Positions 6,935-14,768 are shown, numbered from the stretch's first letter. The stretch is 15,355 nt of DNA from DASUMP01 sp036277635 (GCA_036277635.1 DASUMP010000215.1:1-15355), one strand, 5' to 3'. Notes: generated by a model from the letters alone, not told the origin. Numbers and translations are program-made.

Positions 6935-7626
6935 ACCTCGACGAATTGGAGCTCGAGCTGCGCCGCCTCCCCGGCGTCATCGCGACCGCGTTCGACGTGC
7001 ACGAGTCGTCGATCTACGTGCAGCTGCACGTCGCCGGCAACATCGGCAGCGGACCCGGTCCCGGCGACGCGGCCCGTATCGCCGCTCGTCACACCGACCG
7101 ACCCGTGGAGATCGAGATCGTCCGGACGTCGGCCCGCACCAACGGCGCGGCCGGCGTCGGCGACGTCCGCCGGATGATCCGCTTCGAGCACGACGAGCTG
7201 GTGGTCGATCTCGCGAGCATCGAGGCGCGCGACGACGCGTCGGGATCGACTGCTCCGTGGAGCTCGTCCGCGCGCCCTCGGTTGCTCGCGGTGCTCTCGT
7301 TCCCCGAGTCCGACGAGCTCGAGGTGCACGTGGTGCACGAGGGTCGCCGCACGATCGGGAGATCGCAGACCAGCCGCGGACTCGACGGCGCCGTCGAAGC
7401 GACGATCGACGCGCTCCGACAGCTCGGCGCATCGACCACCGCGCACACGCGCTGGGCGCGCACGGTCGACCACGACCGCAACGCGGTCCTCGTCGCGGTC
7501 GCGATCGACGGCGTCGTGGCCGATGCCGGCACGCACTACGGACTCGCCGCGGGTTCGAGCCCGATCGACGCCGCGGCGCGATCCACGCTCGACGCGGTGA
7601 ACCGGCGCCTCGCCCGGCTCTTGTAG
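6931..7626 (+). CDS. Conserved-looking protein of unknown function coupled to the diguanylate cyclase
   Basis: I do not recognise this 231-residue protein. It has no membrane segment, signal peptide or known catalytic motif. The N-terminal part (1-65) reads as helix-strand-strand-helix-strand (LDELELELRRLPGV, IYVQLHV, DAARIAARH, PVEIEIV), like a small ACT- or BON-sized fold. A Ser/Asp-rich linker follows (about 65-115). The C-terminal part (116-231) seems to contain two related beta-beta-alpha units, about 129-166 and 184-229. Both have alternating hydrophobics, then a Gly, then an Ala-rich helix (GAVEATIDALRQL and DAAARSTLDAVNRRL). The second unit faintly recalls the LeuA regulatory domain, but this is a guess. 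ATG at 6931 overlaps the cyclase stop (ATGA), so the two are probably made together. It could be a cyclase partner, a c-di-GMP reader, or unrelated. Confidence 0.82.
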   Translation: MNLDELELELRRLPGVIATAFDVHESSIYVQLHVAGNIGSGPGPGDAARIAARHTDRPVEIEIVRTSARTNGAAGVGDVRRMIRFEHDELVVDLASIEARDDASGSTAPWSSSARPRLLAVLSFPESDELEVHVVHEGRRTIGRSQTSRGLDGAVEATIDALRQLGASTTAHTRWARTVDHDRNAVLVAVAIDGVVADAGTHYGLAAGSSPIDAAARSTLDAVNRRLARLL

Positions 7627-7652
7627 GCCGATTCGGCGCGACCGCGCCTTGC

Positions 7653-7658
7653 TACGAT
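7653..7658 (+). promoter_or_regulatory. Possible -10 box of tRNA-Arg
   Basis: TACGAT ends 11 bases before the mature 5' end of the tRNA, so transcription would start a few bases upstream of it. It is the same hexamer as proposed for argS. The 43-bp gap to the preceding gene leaves room for a promoter, but no -35 consensus is evident. Confidence 0.4.
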
Positions 7659-7669
7659 CGACCGTTCCC

Positions 7670-7741
7670 GCCCTCGTAGCTCAGGGGATAGAGCATCGGC
7701 CTCCGGAGCCGTGTGCGCAGGTTCGAATCCTGCCGAGGGCG
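7670..7741 (+). tRNA. tRNA-Arg, anticodon CCG
   Basis: The full cloverleaf folds by hand. The acceptor stem is GCCCTCG/CGAGGGC (7670-7676 and 7734-7740), the D stem GCTC/GAGC, and the anticodon loop CTCCGGA with CCG at 7703-7705. The variable loop is GTGC and the T arm is GCAGG-TTCGAAT-CCTGC. The discriminator base is G7741 and CCA is not encoded, so a nucleotidyltransferase must add it. The anticodon stem has a T-T mismatch at positions 27 and 43 (7696 and 7712). It reads CGG codons, which are frequent in this DNA. The aldehyde dehydrogenase gene starts 26 bases downstream, so tRNA and mRNA could come from one transcript. Confidence 0.97.
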
Positions 7742-7755
7742 CATCCCCGGAGCCC

Positions 7756-7760
7756 GGAGG
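7756..7760 (+). promoter_or_regulatory. Ribosome binding site of the aldehyde dehydrogenase
   Basis: GGAGG lies seven bases before GTG at 7768-7770. It decides this start over an in-frame GTG at 7711, which lies inside the tRNA. Confidence 0.7.
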
Positions 7761-7767
7761 CGGCGCC

Positions 7768-9204
7768 GTGTCCGAGTTCACTGCCCACGACCACGAGCTC
7801 CCGATCGGGGCGGAGTCGGTCACGACCGGCACCTGGATCGACGTGCGGTCGCCGTACGACGGCGCGCCGCTCGGGCGGGTGCCGGCCTGCACCGACGTCG
7901 AGGTCGACCGCGCCGTCGCCGCGGCTCGCGCTCGTCTCGACGATCCGATGCCGGCGTGGAAGCGAGCCGAGATCCTCGACCGTGCCGCGCGCGCCGTCGC
8001 GAGCCACGTCGAGGAGCTCGCCGGCGTGATCGCCCGCGAAGCGGCCAAGCCGATCGCGACTGCACGCGTCGAAGCACAGCGCGCGGTGTCGACGTTCACG
8101 TTCGCCGCCCTCGCGGCCCGCACCTTGGCGGGCGAGATGGTGCCGATGGACGCGAGCGCCGCCGGCGAGGGGAAGCTGGCGTTCACGCTGCGGGTGCCGG
8201 TCGGCGTGATCGGCGCGATCAGCCCGTTCAACTTCCCGCTGAACCTCGTGGCCCACAAGGTCGCACCCGCGATCGCGGCGGGCGCGCCGATCGTGTTGAA
8301 GCCGGCGAGCCAGACACCACTGTCGGCGCTGGCGTTGGCCCGGATCCTGCACGAGGAGTGCGACCTCCCCCGCGGCTTCCTCAACGTCGTGACCGGCGGT
8401 GGCGGAACCGTCGGCAGCGCGATCGTCGACCACGACGACATCGCGATGATCACCTTCACGGGATCGCCCGAAGTCGGTTGGGGGATCAAGTCGCGCGCGC
8501 CGCGCAAGCGAGTCGGTCTCGAGCTCGGCAACAACGCACCGCTGATCGTCGAACCGAGCGCCGACCTCGACGTCGTCGCCGCGAAGGTGAAGGTCGCGGG
8601 TTTCAGCCACGCGGGTCAGTCATGCATCTCGACCCAACGCATCTACGCGCACGACGCGATCGCCGACGCGCTCGTCGATCGCATCGTCCCACTCGTCGAG
8701 AGCCTCCGGGTCGGAGATCCGCTCGACGAGAGCACTGAGGTGTCGGCGCTGATCTCCACCGGCGAGCGCGACCGCGTGGCGTCCTGGGTCGACGAGGCGG
8801 TCGCGGCCGGCGCGCGTCTCGCGTGCGGGGGTCGGATCCGCGCCGACGGGGTTCTCGAGCCGACGGTGCTCATCGACGCGAAGCCCGACATGAAGGTGTG
8901 CGCACTCGAGGTGTTCGGACCCGTCGTCACGGTGCAGCGCTACAGCGCGCTCGGCGACGCGATCGCACTCGCGAACGACAGCCGCTACGGACTGCAGGCC
9001 GCGATCTTCACGAGCGATCTCACCGACGCGCTGCTCGCGGCGCGCACGCTCGACTTCGGCGGCGTGCTCGTCAACGAGGTCCCGACGTTCCGAGCCGACC
9101 AGCAGCCGTACGGCGGTCTGCGCGACAGCGGCAACACCCGCGAAGGTCCGCAGTGGGCCGTGCGCGAGATGACCGACGAACGCATCATCATCATCCAGCT
9201 CTGA
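7768..9204 (+). CDS. NAD(P)-dependent aldehyde dehydrogenase, substrate unknown
   Basis: It oxidises an aldehyde to its carboxylate through a cysteine thioester. The 478-residue product has the full ALDH fold: SPFNFPLN with the oxyanion Asn155, cofactor-site LKPA with Lys178, TFTGSPEVGW (229-238), the general-base Glu252 in LELGNNAP, catalytic Cys286 in GQSCISTQRIY, and CALEVFGPVV near the C-terminal third. The GQxCIxxQRI form around the cysteine resembles the lactaldehyde/glyceraldehyde-3-phosphate-like branch rather than betaine or retinal dehydrogenases. LELGNNAP differs from the more usual ELGGNAP or ELGGKSP. No pathway genes are adjacent to name the substrate. It lies between tRNA-Arg and bpa, 87 bp before the latter, and may be transcribed from the tRNA promoter since only 26 bp separate them. 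Confidence 0.93.
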   Translation: MSEFTAHDHELPIGAESVTTGTWIDVRSPYDGAPLGRVPACTDVEVDRAVAAARARLDDPMPAWKRAEILDRAARAVASHVEELAGVIAREAAKPIATARVEAQRAVSTFTFAALAARTLAGEMVPMDASAAGEGKLAFTLRVPVGVIGAISPFNFPLNLVAHKVAPAIAAGAPIVLKPASQTPLSALALARILHEECDLPRGFLNVVTGGGGTVGSAIVDHDDIAMITFTGSPEVGWGIKSRAPRKRVGLELGNNAPLIVEPSADLDVVAAKVKVAGFSHAGQSCISTQRIYAHDAIADALVDRIVPLVESLRVGDPLDESTEVSALISTGERDRVASWVDEAVAAGARLACGGRIRADGVLEPTVLIDAKPDMKVCALEVFGPVVTVQRYSALGDAIALANDSRYGLQAAIFTSDLTDALLAARTLDFGGVLVNEVPTFRADQQPYGGLRDSGNTREGPQWAVREMTDERIIIIQL

Positions 9205-9207
9205 GCG

Positions 9208-9255
9208 CGCGCCCGGCGGCGACCGCTCCGGCGGGGTCGATTCGGGTCGGGCGCG
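9208..9255 (+). other. Long-loop stem between aldehyde dehydrogenase and bpa
   Basis: CGCGCCCG (9208-9215) and CGGGCGCG (9248-9255) pair perfectly over 8 bp, with a small GACC/GGTC helix (9221-9224 and 9235-9238) in the 32-base loop. It begins four bases after the dehydrogenase stop and ends at the putative bpa -10. There is no U-tract, so it could end the upstream transcript only by a non-canonical mechanism. It may also be chance pairing of GC-rich sequence. Confidence 0.25.
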
Positions 9256-9261
9256 TATCCT
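9256..9261 (+). promoter_or_regulatory. Possible -10 box of the bpa operon
   Basis: TATCCT matches TANNNT and lies 30 bases before the bpa start, giving a leader of roughly 25 bases. A -35 element is not convincing at 16-18 bp spacing. Confidence 0.35.
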
Positions 9262-9279
9262 CGGAGTCCCACGACCGCC

Positions 9280-9284
9280 AGGAG
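9280..9284 (+). promoter_or_regulatory. Ribosome binding site of bpa
   Basis: AGGAG is seven bases before GTG at 9292-9294. It supports that start over the in-frame GTG three codons later (9301). Confidence 0.65.
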
Positions 9285-9291
9285 CTCCGCT

Positions 9292-9786
9292 GTGACCAAC
9301 GTGTACCCCGACGCCGACGGCGCCGACCCCGGGCCGGGCCCGGTGACGCCCGAGGTCCTCGACGCGGCCGGCGACGACGACGGCGGCGAGCAGGTCACGA
9401 GCCCCACCAAGCTGATCCGCATCGCCTCGATGGTGCGCGCGCTGCTCGACGAGGCGCGCCGCGCCCCGCTCGACGACGCCGGCCGCCGGTCGTTGCGAGA
9501 GATCCACGAACGTTCGATGCAGGCGCTCGAAGGGATCCTGTCGAGCGAGCTGCGCGCCGAGCTCGAAGAGGTCACCCCGCCCCTCGGGAGCGAGACGCCG
9601 ACGGAGTCGGAGCTGCGCGTTGCTCAGGCCCAGCTCGTGGGGTGGCTCGAAGGCCTCTTCCACGGCATCCAAGCGACGATGTTCACCCAGCAGATGGCCG
9701 CCCAGAAGCAATTCGAGGAGATGCGCGCCCGCCGTTCCCTCGAGATGGGCGCCCCACCGGAGCGCCCGCCGGGCGCCTACCTGTAG
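9292..9786 (+). CDS. bpa: Bacterial proteasome activator Bpa (DUF2587)
   Basis: Bpa forms a ring that docks on the 20S proteasome and opens its gate without ATP, allowing degradation of unfolded or specific substrates without Pup tagging. The 164-residue product matches the family along its length. It has a disordered acidic N-terminus (1-38), then a helical core with LIRIASMVRALLDEARRAPLD (from 41), LREIHERSMQALEG (68-81) and the very conserved AQAQLVGWLEGLFHGIQATM (111-130). A flexible tail ends in GAYL (161-164). Mycobacterial Bpa ends in GQYL, which inserts into proteasome alpha-ring pockets; here Gln is replaced by Ala while the Tyr-Leu end is kept. It heads a tight group with the DAHP synthase 18 bp downstream. 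It implies that the organism has a 20S proteasome, encoded elsewhere. Confidence 0.94.
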   Translation: MTNVYPDADGADPGPGPVTPEVLDAAGDDDGGEQVTSPTKLIRIASMVRALLDEARRAPLDDAGRRSLREIHERSMQALEGILSSELRAELEEVTPPLGSETPTESELRVAQAQLVGWLEGLFHGIQATMFTQQMAAQKQFEEMRARRSLEMGAPPERPPGAYL

Positions 9787-9804
9787 CGCGTCTGCAGCAC
9801 CGCC

Positions 9805-11169
9805 GTGTCCGTTCCCGAACCGCTCCCCGACCTGCACTGGGAACCCGCGAGCTGGCGCGCGCGTCCCGCGGCGCAACAGCCCGAGTGGCCCGACCCCGTC
9901 GCGCTCGACGCCGTCCTCGCCGAGCTCCGTCGCCAACCCCCGCTCGTGTTCGCGGGCGAGGCGCGCACGCTCACGCACTCGCTCGCATCGGTGGCCGAAG
10001 GCAAGGGGTTCCTGCTGCACGCGGGCGACTGCGCGGAGACGTTCGACGCGTTCTCCGCCGACCTGATCCGCGACAAGCTCAAGATCATCCTGCAGATGTC
10101 GGTCGCGCTCACGTACAGCACGGGTGTCCCGACCGTGAAGGTCGGACGTATCGCCGGTCAGTTCGCCAAGCCGCGGTCGTCCGACACCGAGGTCCGCGAC
10201 GGCGTCGAGCTGCCGTCGTTCCGCGGCGACATGGTGAACGACGTCGCGTTCGACCTCGCGGCCCGCCGCCCCGACCCGACCCGGCTTCTCCGCGGCTACC
10301 ACCAGGCGTCGTCGACCCTCAACTTGTTGCGAGCGTTCACCAAGGGCGGCTTCGCCGACCTGAACCGCGTCCACCAGTGGAACCTCGAGTTCGTCCGCAG
10401 CAGCGGCGAAGGCCGCCGCTACGAGGCGATCGCCGACGGCATCGACCGCGCGCTGCGCTTCATGGCCGCGTGCGGCATCGACCTCGACGCCGAGATGCGC
10501 TTGCACCAAGTCGACTTCTACACGTCACACGAAGCGCTCCTGCTCGGCTACGAGGAGGCGCTGACGCGCCGCGACAGCCTCACCGGCGACTGGTACGACT
10601 GCTCCGCACACCTCGTGTGGATCGGCGAGCGCACCCGCCAACCCGACGGCGCGCACGTCGAGTTCCTGAGCGGCGTGCAGAACCCGATCGGCGTCAAGCT
10701 CGGACCCACAGCGACACCCGAGGAGGTCGTCGAGCTGTGTCGGCGCCTCGACCCGGCCCGGCTCCCCGGTCGACTCACGCTGATCAGTCGGATGGGTGCC
10801 GATCTCGTCGCCGAGAAGCTCACGCCGCTCCTGCGCGCGGTGCGCCGCGCCGGGCACCCGGTCGTGTGGGCGTGCGACCCGATGCACGCGAACACGTACA
10901 CGCACTCGAGCGGTGTGAAGACGCGCCACTTCGACGTCGTGATGCGCGAGCTCGAGCAGTTCTTCGCGTGCGTCCGCGGTGAAGACCTCTGGCCCGGTGG
11001 CGTGCACATCGAGCTGACCGGCGACGACGTCACCGAGTGCCTCGGTGGCGGCGACGAGGTGCTCGACGAGCACCTCGACCAGCGCTACGAGACCGTGTGC
11101 GACCCGCGACTCAACGCCCGCCAGTCACTCGAGCTCGCGTTCCGGCTCGCGGAGCTCGTGCCCCGATGA
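9805..11169 (+). CDS. aroG: 3-deoxy-D-arabino-heptulosonate 7-phosphate synthase, type II
   Basis: It condenses phosphoenolpyruvate with erythrose 4-phosphate, the first step of the shikimate pathway to aromatic amino acids. The 454-residue product is near the mycobacterial enzyme (about 462). Seen: PAAQQPEWPD (21-30), the metal-binding Cys76 in HAGDCAETF, VGRIAGQFAKPRS (113-125), SFRGDMVN (138-145), WIGERTRQPDGAHVEF (272-287), metal ligand His361 in WACDPMHANT, and the other two ligands Glu403 in GGVHIELTGDDVTEC and Asp433. All four metal ligands are present. The GTG start at 9805 lacks a good ribosome binding site, but the N-terminus fits the family and bpa ends 18 bp upstream, so coupled translation is possible. 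Its stop overlaps the kgd start (ATGA). Known relatives are feedback-inhibited by aromatic amino acids; that cannot be judged here. Confidence 0.96.
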   Translation: MSVPEPLPDLHWEPASWRARPAAQQPEWPDPVALDAVLAELRRQPPLVFAGEARTLTHSLASVAEGKGFLLHAGDCAETFDAFSADLIRDKLKIILQMSVALTYSTGVPTVKVGRIAGQFAKPRSSDTEVRDGVELPSFRGDMVNDVAFDLAARRPDPTRLLRGYHQASSTLNLLRAFTKGGFADLNRVHQWNLEFVRSSGEGRRYEAIADGIDRALRFMAACGIDLDAEMRLHQVDFYTSHEALLLGYEEALTRRDSLTGDWYDCSAHLVWIGERTRQPDGAHVEFLSGVQNPIGVKLGPTATPEEVVELCRRLDPARLPGRLTLISRMGADLVAEKLTPLLRAVRRAGHPVVWACDPMHANTYTHSSGVKTRHFDVVMRELEQFFACVRGEDLWPGGVHIELTGDDVTECLGGGDEVLDEHLDQRYETVCDPRLNARQSLELAFRLAELVPR

Positions 11170-14100
11170 CGACCGACCGGGCCTCGGAACGGGCGGCGCG
11201 CCCCGAGGATCTCGGACCGAACGCCGGTCTCGTCGAGGAGATGTACCGCCAGTACGTGGAGAACCCGGCCGCGGTCTCGGAGAGCTGGCGCGAGTTCTTC
11301 GCCGACTACTCCCCTCGCACCGTGACGTCGCCGCCCGCCGTGCCCGGCCCGGCCGAACCCGCACCGAACGGTCCGGCACCCGCGGCGCGTCGGGACGCAG
11401 AGCCCGCGGGGCCGACCGTGCTGCCCGGCGAGTCGGTCGCGCCGCTGCGCGGCGCCGCCGCGCGCGTCGTCGCGAACATGGAGGCCAGCCTCGGCGTGCC
11501 GACGGCGACGTCGGTGCGTTCGGTTCCGGCCAAGCTCCTCGAGGTCAATCGCCAGATCCTCAACAACCACCTCGCGCGCACGCGCGGCGGGAAGGTGTCG
11601 TTCACGCACTTGATCGGCTTCGCCGTCGTGCGCGCCCTCGCGCGTGTCCCCTCGATGAACTCGAGCTTCGGCGTGGTGCACGGCACGCCGTCGGTGGTGC
11701 GTCACGACCACGTGAACCTCGGCCTCGCGATCGACCAGAAGCGATCCGACGGCACCCGCACGCTCCTCGTGCCGAACATCAAGCACGCCGACGAGCTCGA
11801 CTTCGCGGGCTTCTTCGCTGCGTACGAAGACGTCGTGCGACGCGTGCGCACCGCCAAGATCACGCCCGACGACTTCGCCGGTACCACCGTCTCGATCACC
11901 AACCCGGGGATGATCGGCACGATGCACTCGGTGCCGCGCCTCATGCCGGGGCAGGGCCTGATCGTCGGCGTGGGCGCGATCACGTTCCCGCCCGAATACG
12001 AGGGTGCCGATCCTCAGACGATGGCGCGCATCGGCGTCTCGAAGGTGGTCACGCTCACGAGCACCTACGACCACCGGGTCATCCAAGGCGCCGAGAGCGG
12101 CGAGTTCCTCGCCGCGATCCACGACCTGCTCCTCGGCGGCGACGGCTTCTACGACTCCGTCTTCGCGAGCTTCCACGTGCCGTACGAACCCGCACGCTGG
12201 AGCTCCGACCACCGACCCGCCGAAGGGTCGGTCGACGCGCTGGAGAAGCCGCTCAACGTCTACCAGCTGATCAACATGCACCGAGTGCGCGGACACCTCA
12301 TCGCGAACCTCGACCCACTCGGTGCCCAGGGCGCGAAGTCGCACCCGGAGCTCGACCCGAACCACTGGGGGCTCACGATCTGGGACCTCGACCGCGAGTT
12401 CCCGACCGGCGGTCTCGCGGGCCGGCGCACGATGAAGCTGCGCGACATCCTCGGCATCCTGCGCGACGCGTACGCGCGCACCATCGGCGTCGAGTACATG
12501 CACATCCAGGAGCCCGATCAGAAGGCGTGGATCCAAGAGCAGGTCGAAGGCGTCCACCACGAGCCCACCGACGACGACAAGCGCCGCATCCTCGGATCGC
12601 TCAACGCGGCCGAGGCGTTCGAGAAGTTCTTGCACACGAAGTACCTGGGTCAGAAGCGCTTCTCGCTCGAAGGCGCCGAGACCCTGATCCCGATGCTCGA
12701 GTTCCTCCTCGCGGCCGCGGTCGACACCGACGTCGACGAGGTCGTCATGGGGATGGCACACCGCGGCCGGCTCAACGTGCTCGCGACCGTCGTCGGCAAG
12801 TCGTACGGACAGATCTTCCGCGAGTTCGAAGGCGAGCTCGACCCGACGATCCCCGGCGGCAGCGGCGACGTGAAGTACCACCTCGGCGCGACCGGGAAGT
12901 ACACCGCGCCGAGCGGACGGTCGATCGCCGTGACCCTCGCGGCGAACCCGAGCCACCTCGAAGCCGTCGACCCGGTCGTGGAAGGCATGGCCCGCGCCAA
13001 GCAGGACCGACTCGGCGATGTCGAGCGCGAACGCGTCTTGCCGGTACTCGTCCACGGCGATGCCGCGTTCGCCGGTCAGGGCGTCGTCGCCGAGACGCTG
13101 AACCTCTCCGAGCTTCCGGGCTACGACGTGGGCGGGACCGTGCACATCGTCGTCAACAACCAGCTCGGCTTCACGACTGCACCCGGCTACGGGCGATCCA
13201 CCGTGTACGCCACCGACATCGCGAAGGCCGTGCAGGCACCGGTGTTCCACGTGAACGGCGACGACCCCGAAGCCGCGGTGCACGTGATCCGCCTCGCGTA
13301 CGAGTTCCGCCGCGCGTTCAAGAAGGACGTCGTCGTCGACATGGTCTGCTACCGCCGGTACGGACACAACGAGACCGACGAACCGGCGTTCACGCAGCCG
13401 CGCATGTACGCGGCGATCAACTCGCACCGTTCCGTGCGCAAGCTCTACACCGAGACCCTCGTGAACCGGGGCGACCTCACCCTCGAGGAGTGCGAACACG
13501 CCCTGCAGGACTATCGAGACCGACTCGAAGAGGCGTTCCAGGAGACGCGCGCCTCCGGCCCCGGACCCGACTTCTCCGAACCGACACCCCGACCACGACC
13601 GCCAGCGGTGCGCACCGCCGTCGCACGTGCCGACCTCGAGACGATCGTCGACGCGCTCACGACCTTCCCCGACGGGTTCACGGTCCACCCGAAGCTGCGC
13701 AAGATCCTCGAACAGCGTCGCCAGCAGCTCGACAACGACACGATCGACTGGGCGCTCGGCGAAGCGTTCGCGTTCGGCACCTTGCTCCTCGAGGGCACGC
13801 CGGTGCGGCTCGCGGGCCAAGACACGCGCCGCGGCACCTTCAGCCAGCGGCACGCGACCGTCGTCGACGTCGAGACCGAGGACGAGTACACGCCCCTCGC
13901 GAACCTGACGACCGACCAAGCACCGTTCATGGTCTACGACTCGGTGTTGTCGGAGTACGCCGCACTCGGCTTCGAGTACGGGTACTCGGTCGCCGACCAC
14001 GACGCGCTCGTGTGCTGGGAGGCGCAGTTCGGCGACTTCGCCAACGTCGGCCAGACGATCATCGACCAGTTCATCGTTGCCGCCGAAGACAAGTGGGGGC

Positions 14101-14768
14101 AGCAGAGCGGACTCGTGCTGCTGTTGCCCCACGGCTTCGAAGGGCAGGGTCCCGAGCACTCGAGCGCGCGGCTCGAGCGGTTCCTGGTGCTGTGCGCCGA
14201 AGACAACATGCGCGTCGTGGCGCCCAGCACCGCCGCGCAGTACTTCCACGCGCTGCGCCGGCAGGTGCACGATCCGGCCCGCAAGCCGCTCATCGTCCTC
14301 GCGCCCAAGCGGTATCTCCGCATGCCCGCGACCGCGTCGCCGGTCTCGGCGTTCACCGACGGTCAGTTCCTCCCCGTCCTCGACGACCCCAACCCGCCCG
14401 ACCCGGCGGGCGTCGAGCGACTCGTGTTGTGCACCGGGAAGATCGGGCACGAGCTGCTCGAACGGCGCGACGCGCGTTCGGCGCCGATCGCGATCGTGCG
14501 CGTCGAGCAGCTCTACCCCGTACCCGGTGCGGAGGTCGTGGAGATCCTCGGTCGGTTCCCGAACCTGCGCGAAGTGCTCTGGGTCCAAGAGGAGCCCGAG
14601 AACATGGGCGCGCTCCCGTTCGTCTCCGCGTTCGTCCGTCCGGTCCTCCCCCGCGGCGTCGCGCTGCACACGATCGGACGCGACCCCAGCCCGAGCCCCG
14701 CGACCGGCAGCCAGATCGTGCACGACCGTGAGCAGCTCGCGCTGCTCACGCAGGCGATCCCCGACTAG
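11166..14768 (+). CDS. kgd: Fused 2-oxoglutarate dehydrogenase E2-E1 (Kgd type)
   Basis: This thiamine-diphosphate enzyme decarboxylates 2-oxoglutarate in the TCA cycle and can pass the succinyl group to the dehydrogenase complex. The 1200-residue protein has the actinobacterial layout. An E1 N-terminal helix (about 18-50, GLVEEMYRQYVENPAAVSES) leads into a Pro/Ala linker (about 52-95) and an E2-type acyltransferase domain without lipoyl domain (about 105-345) that carries the catalytic STYDHRVIQG (His303). The E1 part follows from about 364: MAHRGRLNVLA (530-540), the thiamine-diphosphate motif from GDAAFAGQG (631-639) to NN (664-665), YRRYGHNETDEPAFTQP, and a C-terminal PATGSQIVHDREQL. ATG at 11166 overlaps the DAHP synthase stop, with GGAG 11 bases upstream. 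Related enzymes are restrained by an FHA protein (GarA/OdhI), which is not in the window. The last base of its stop lies within the converging transporter gene's stop region. Confidence 0.97.
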   Translation: MTTDRASERAARPEDLGPNAGLVEEMYRQYVENPAAVSESWREFFADYSPRTVTSPPAVPGPAEPAPNGPAPAARRDAEPAGPTVLPGESVAPLRGAAARVVANMEASLGVPTATSVRSVPAKLLEVNRQILNNHLARTRGGKVSFTHLIGFAVVRALARVPSMNSSFGVVHGTPSVVRHDHVNLGLAIDQKRSDGTRTLLVPNIKHADELDFAGFFAAYEDVVRRVRTAKITPDDFAGTTVSITNPGMIGTMHSVPRLMPGQGLIVGVGAITFPPEYEGADPQTMARIGVSKVVTLTSTYDHRVIQGAESGEFLAAIHDLLLGGDGFYDSVFASFHVPYEPARWSSDHRPAEGSVDALEKPLNVYQLINMHRVRGHLIANLDPLGAQGAKSHPELDPNHWGLTIWDLDREFPTGGLAGRRTMKLRDILGILRDAYARTIGVEYMHIQEPDQKAWIQEQVEGVHHEPTDDDKRRILGSLNAAEAFEKFLHTKYLGQKRFSLEGAETLIPMLEFLLAAAVDTDVDEVVMGMAHRGRLNVLATVVGKSYGQIFREFEGELDPTIPGGSGDVKYHLGATGKYTAPSGRSIAVTLAANPSHLEAVDPVVEGMARAKQDRLGDVERERVLPVLVHGDAAFAGQGVVAETLNLSELPGYDVGGTVHIVVNNQLGFTTAPGYGRSTVYATDIAKAVQAPVFHVNGDDPEAAVHVIRLAYEFRRAFKKDVVVDMVCYRRYGHNETDEPAFTQPRMYAAINSHRSVRKLYTETLVNRGDLTLEECEHALQDYRDRLEEAFQETRASGPGPDFSEPTPRPRPPAVRTAVARADLETIVDALTTFPDGFTVHPKLRKILEQRRQQLDNDTIDWALGEAFAFGTLLLEGTPVRLAGQDTRRGTFSQRHATVVDVETEDEYTPLANLTTDQAPFMVYDSVLSEYAALGFEYGYSVADHDALVCWEAQFGDFANVGQTIIDQFIVAAEDKWGQQSGLVLLLPHGFEGQGPEHSSARLERFLVLCAEDNMRVVAPSTAAQYFHALRRQVHDPARKPLIVLAPKRYLRMPATASPVSAFTDGQFLPVLDDPNPPDPAGVERLVLCTGKIGHELLERRDARSAPIAIVRVEQLYPVPGAEVVEILGRFPNLREVLWVQEEPENMGALPFVSAFVRPVLPRGVALHTIGRDPSPSPATGSQIVHDREQLALLTQAIPD

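Noticed and set aside
7670..7741. tRNA-Arg as an attachment site for an integrated element.
   Set aside because: No integrase, no repeated tRNA 3' end and no compositional break is seen nearby.
7711..7767. Upstream in-frame GTG for the aldehyde dehydrogenase.
   Set aside because: It lies inside the tRNA-Arg gene and the added residues are a translation of tRNA sequence; GTG 7768 has a good GGAGG site.
9205..9255. Intrinsic terminator after the aldehyde dehydrogenase.
   Set aside because: An 8-bp stem exists but with a 32-base loop and no T-tract; listed only as a low-confidence structure.
8620..10982. Long open frames of 629 (minus) and 719 (plus) codons crossing the aldehyde dehydrogenase, bpa and DAHP synthase.
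   Set aside because: They cross three well-recognised genes and have shadow-like composition with no motifs.
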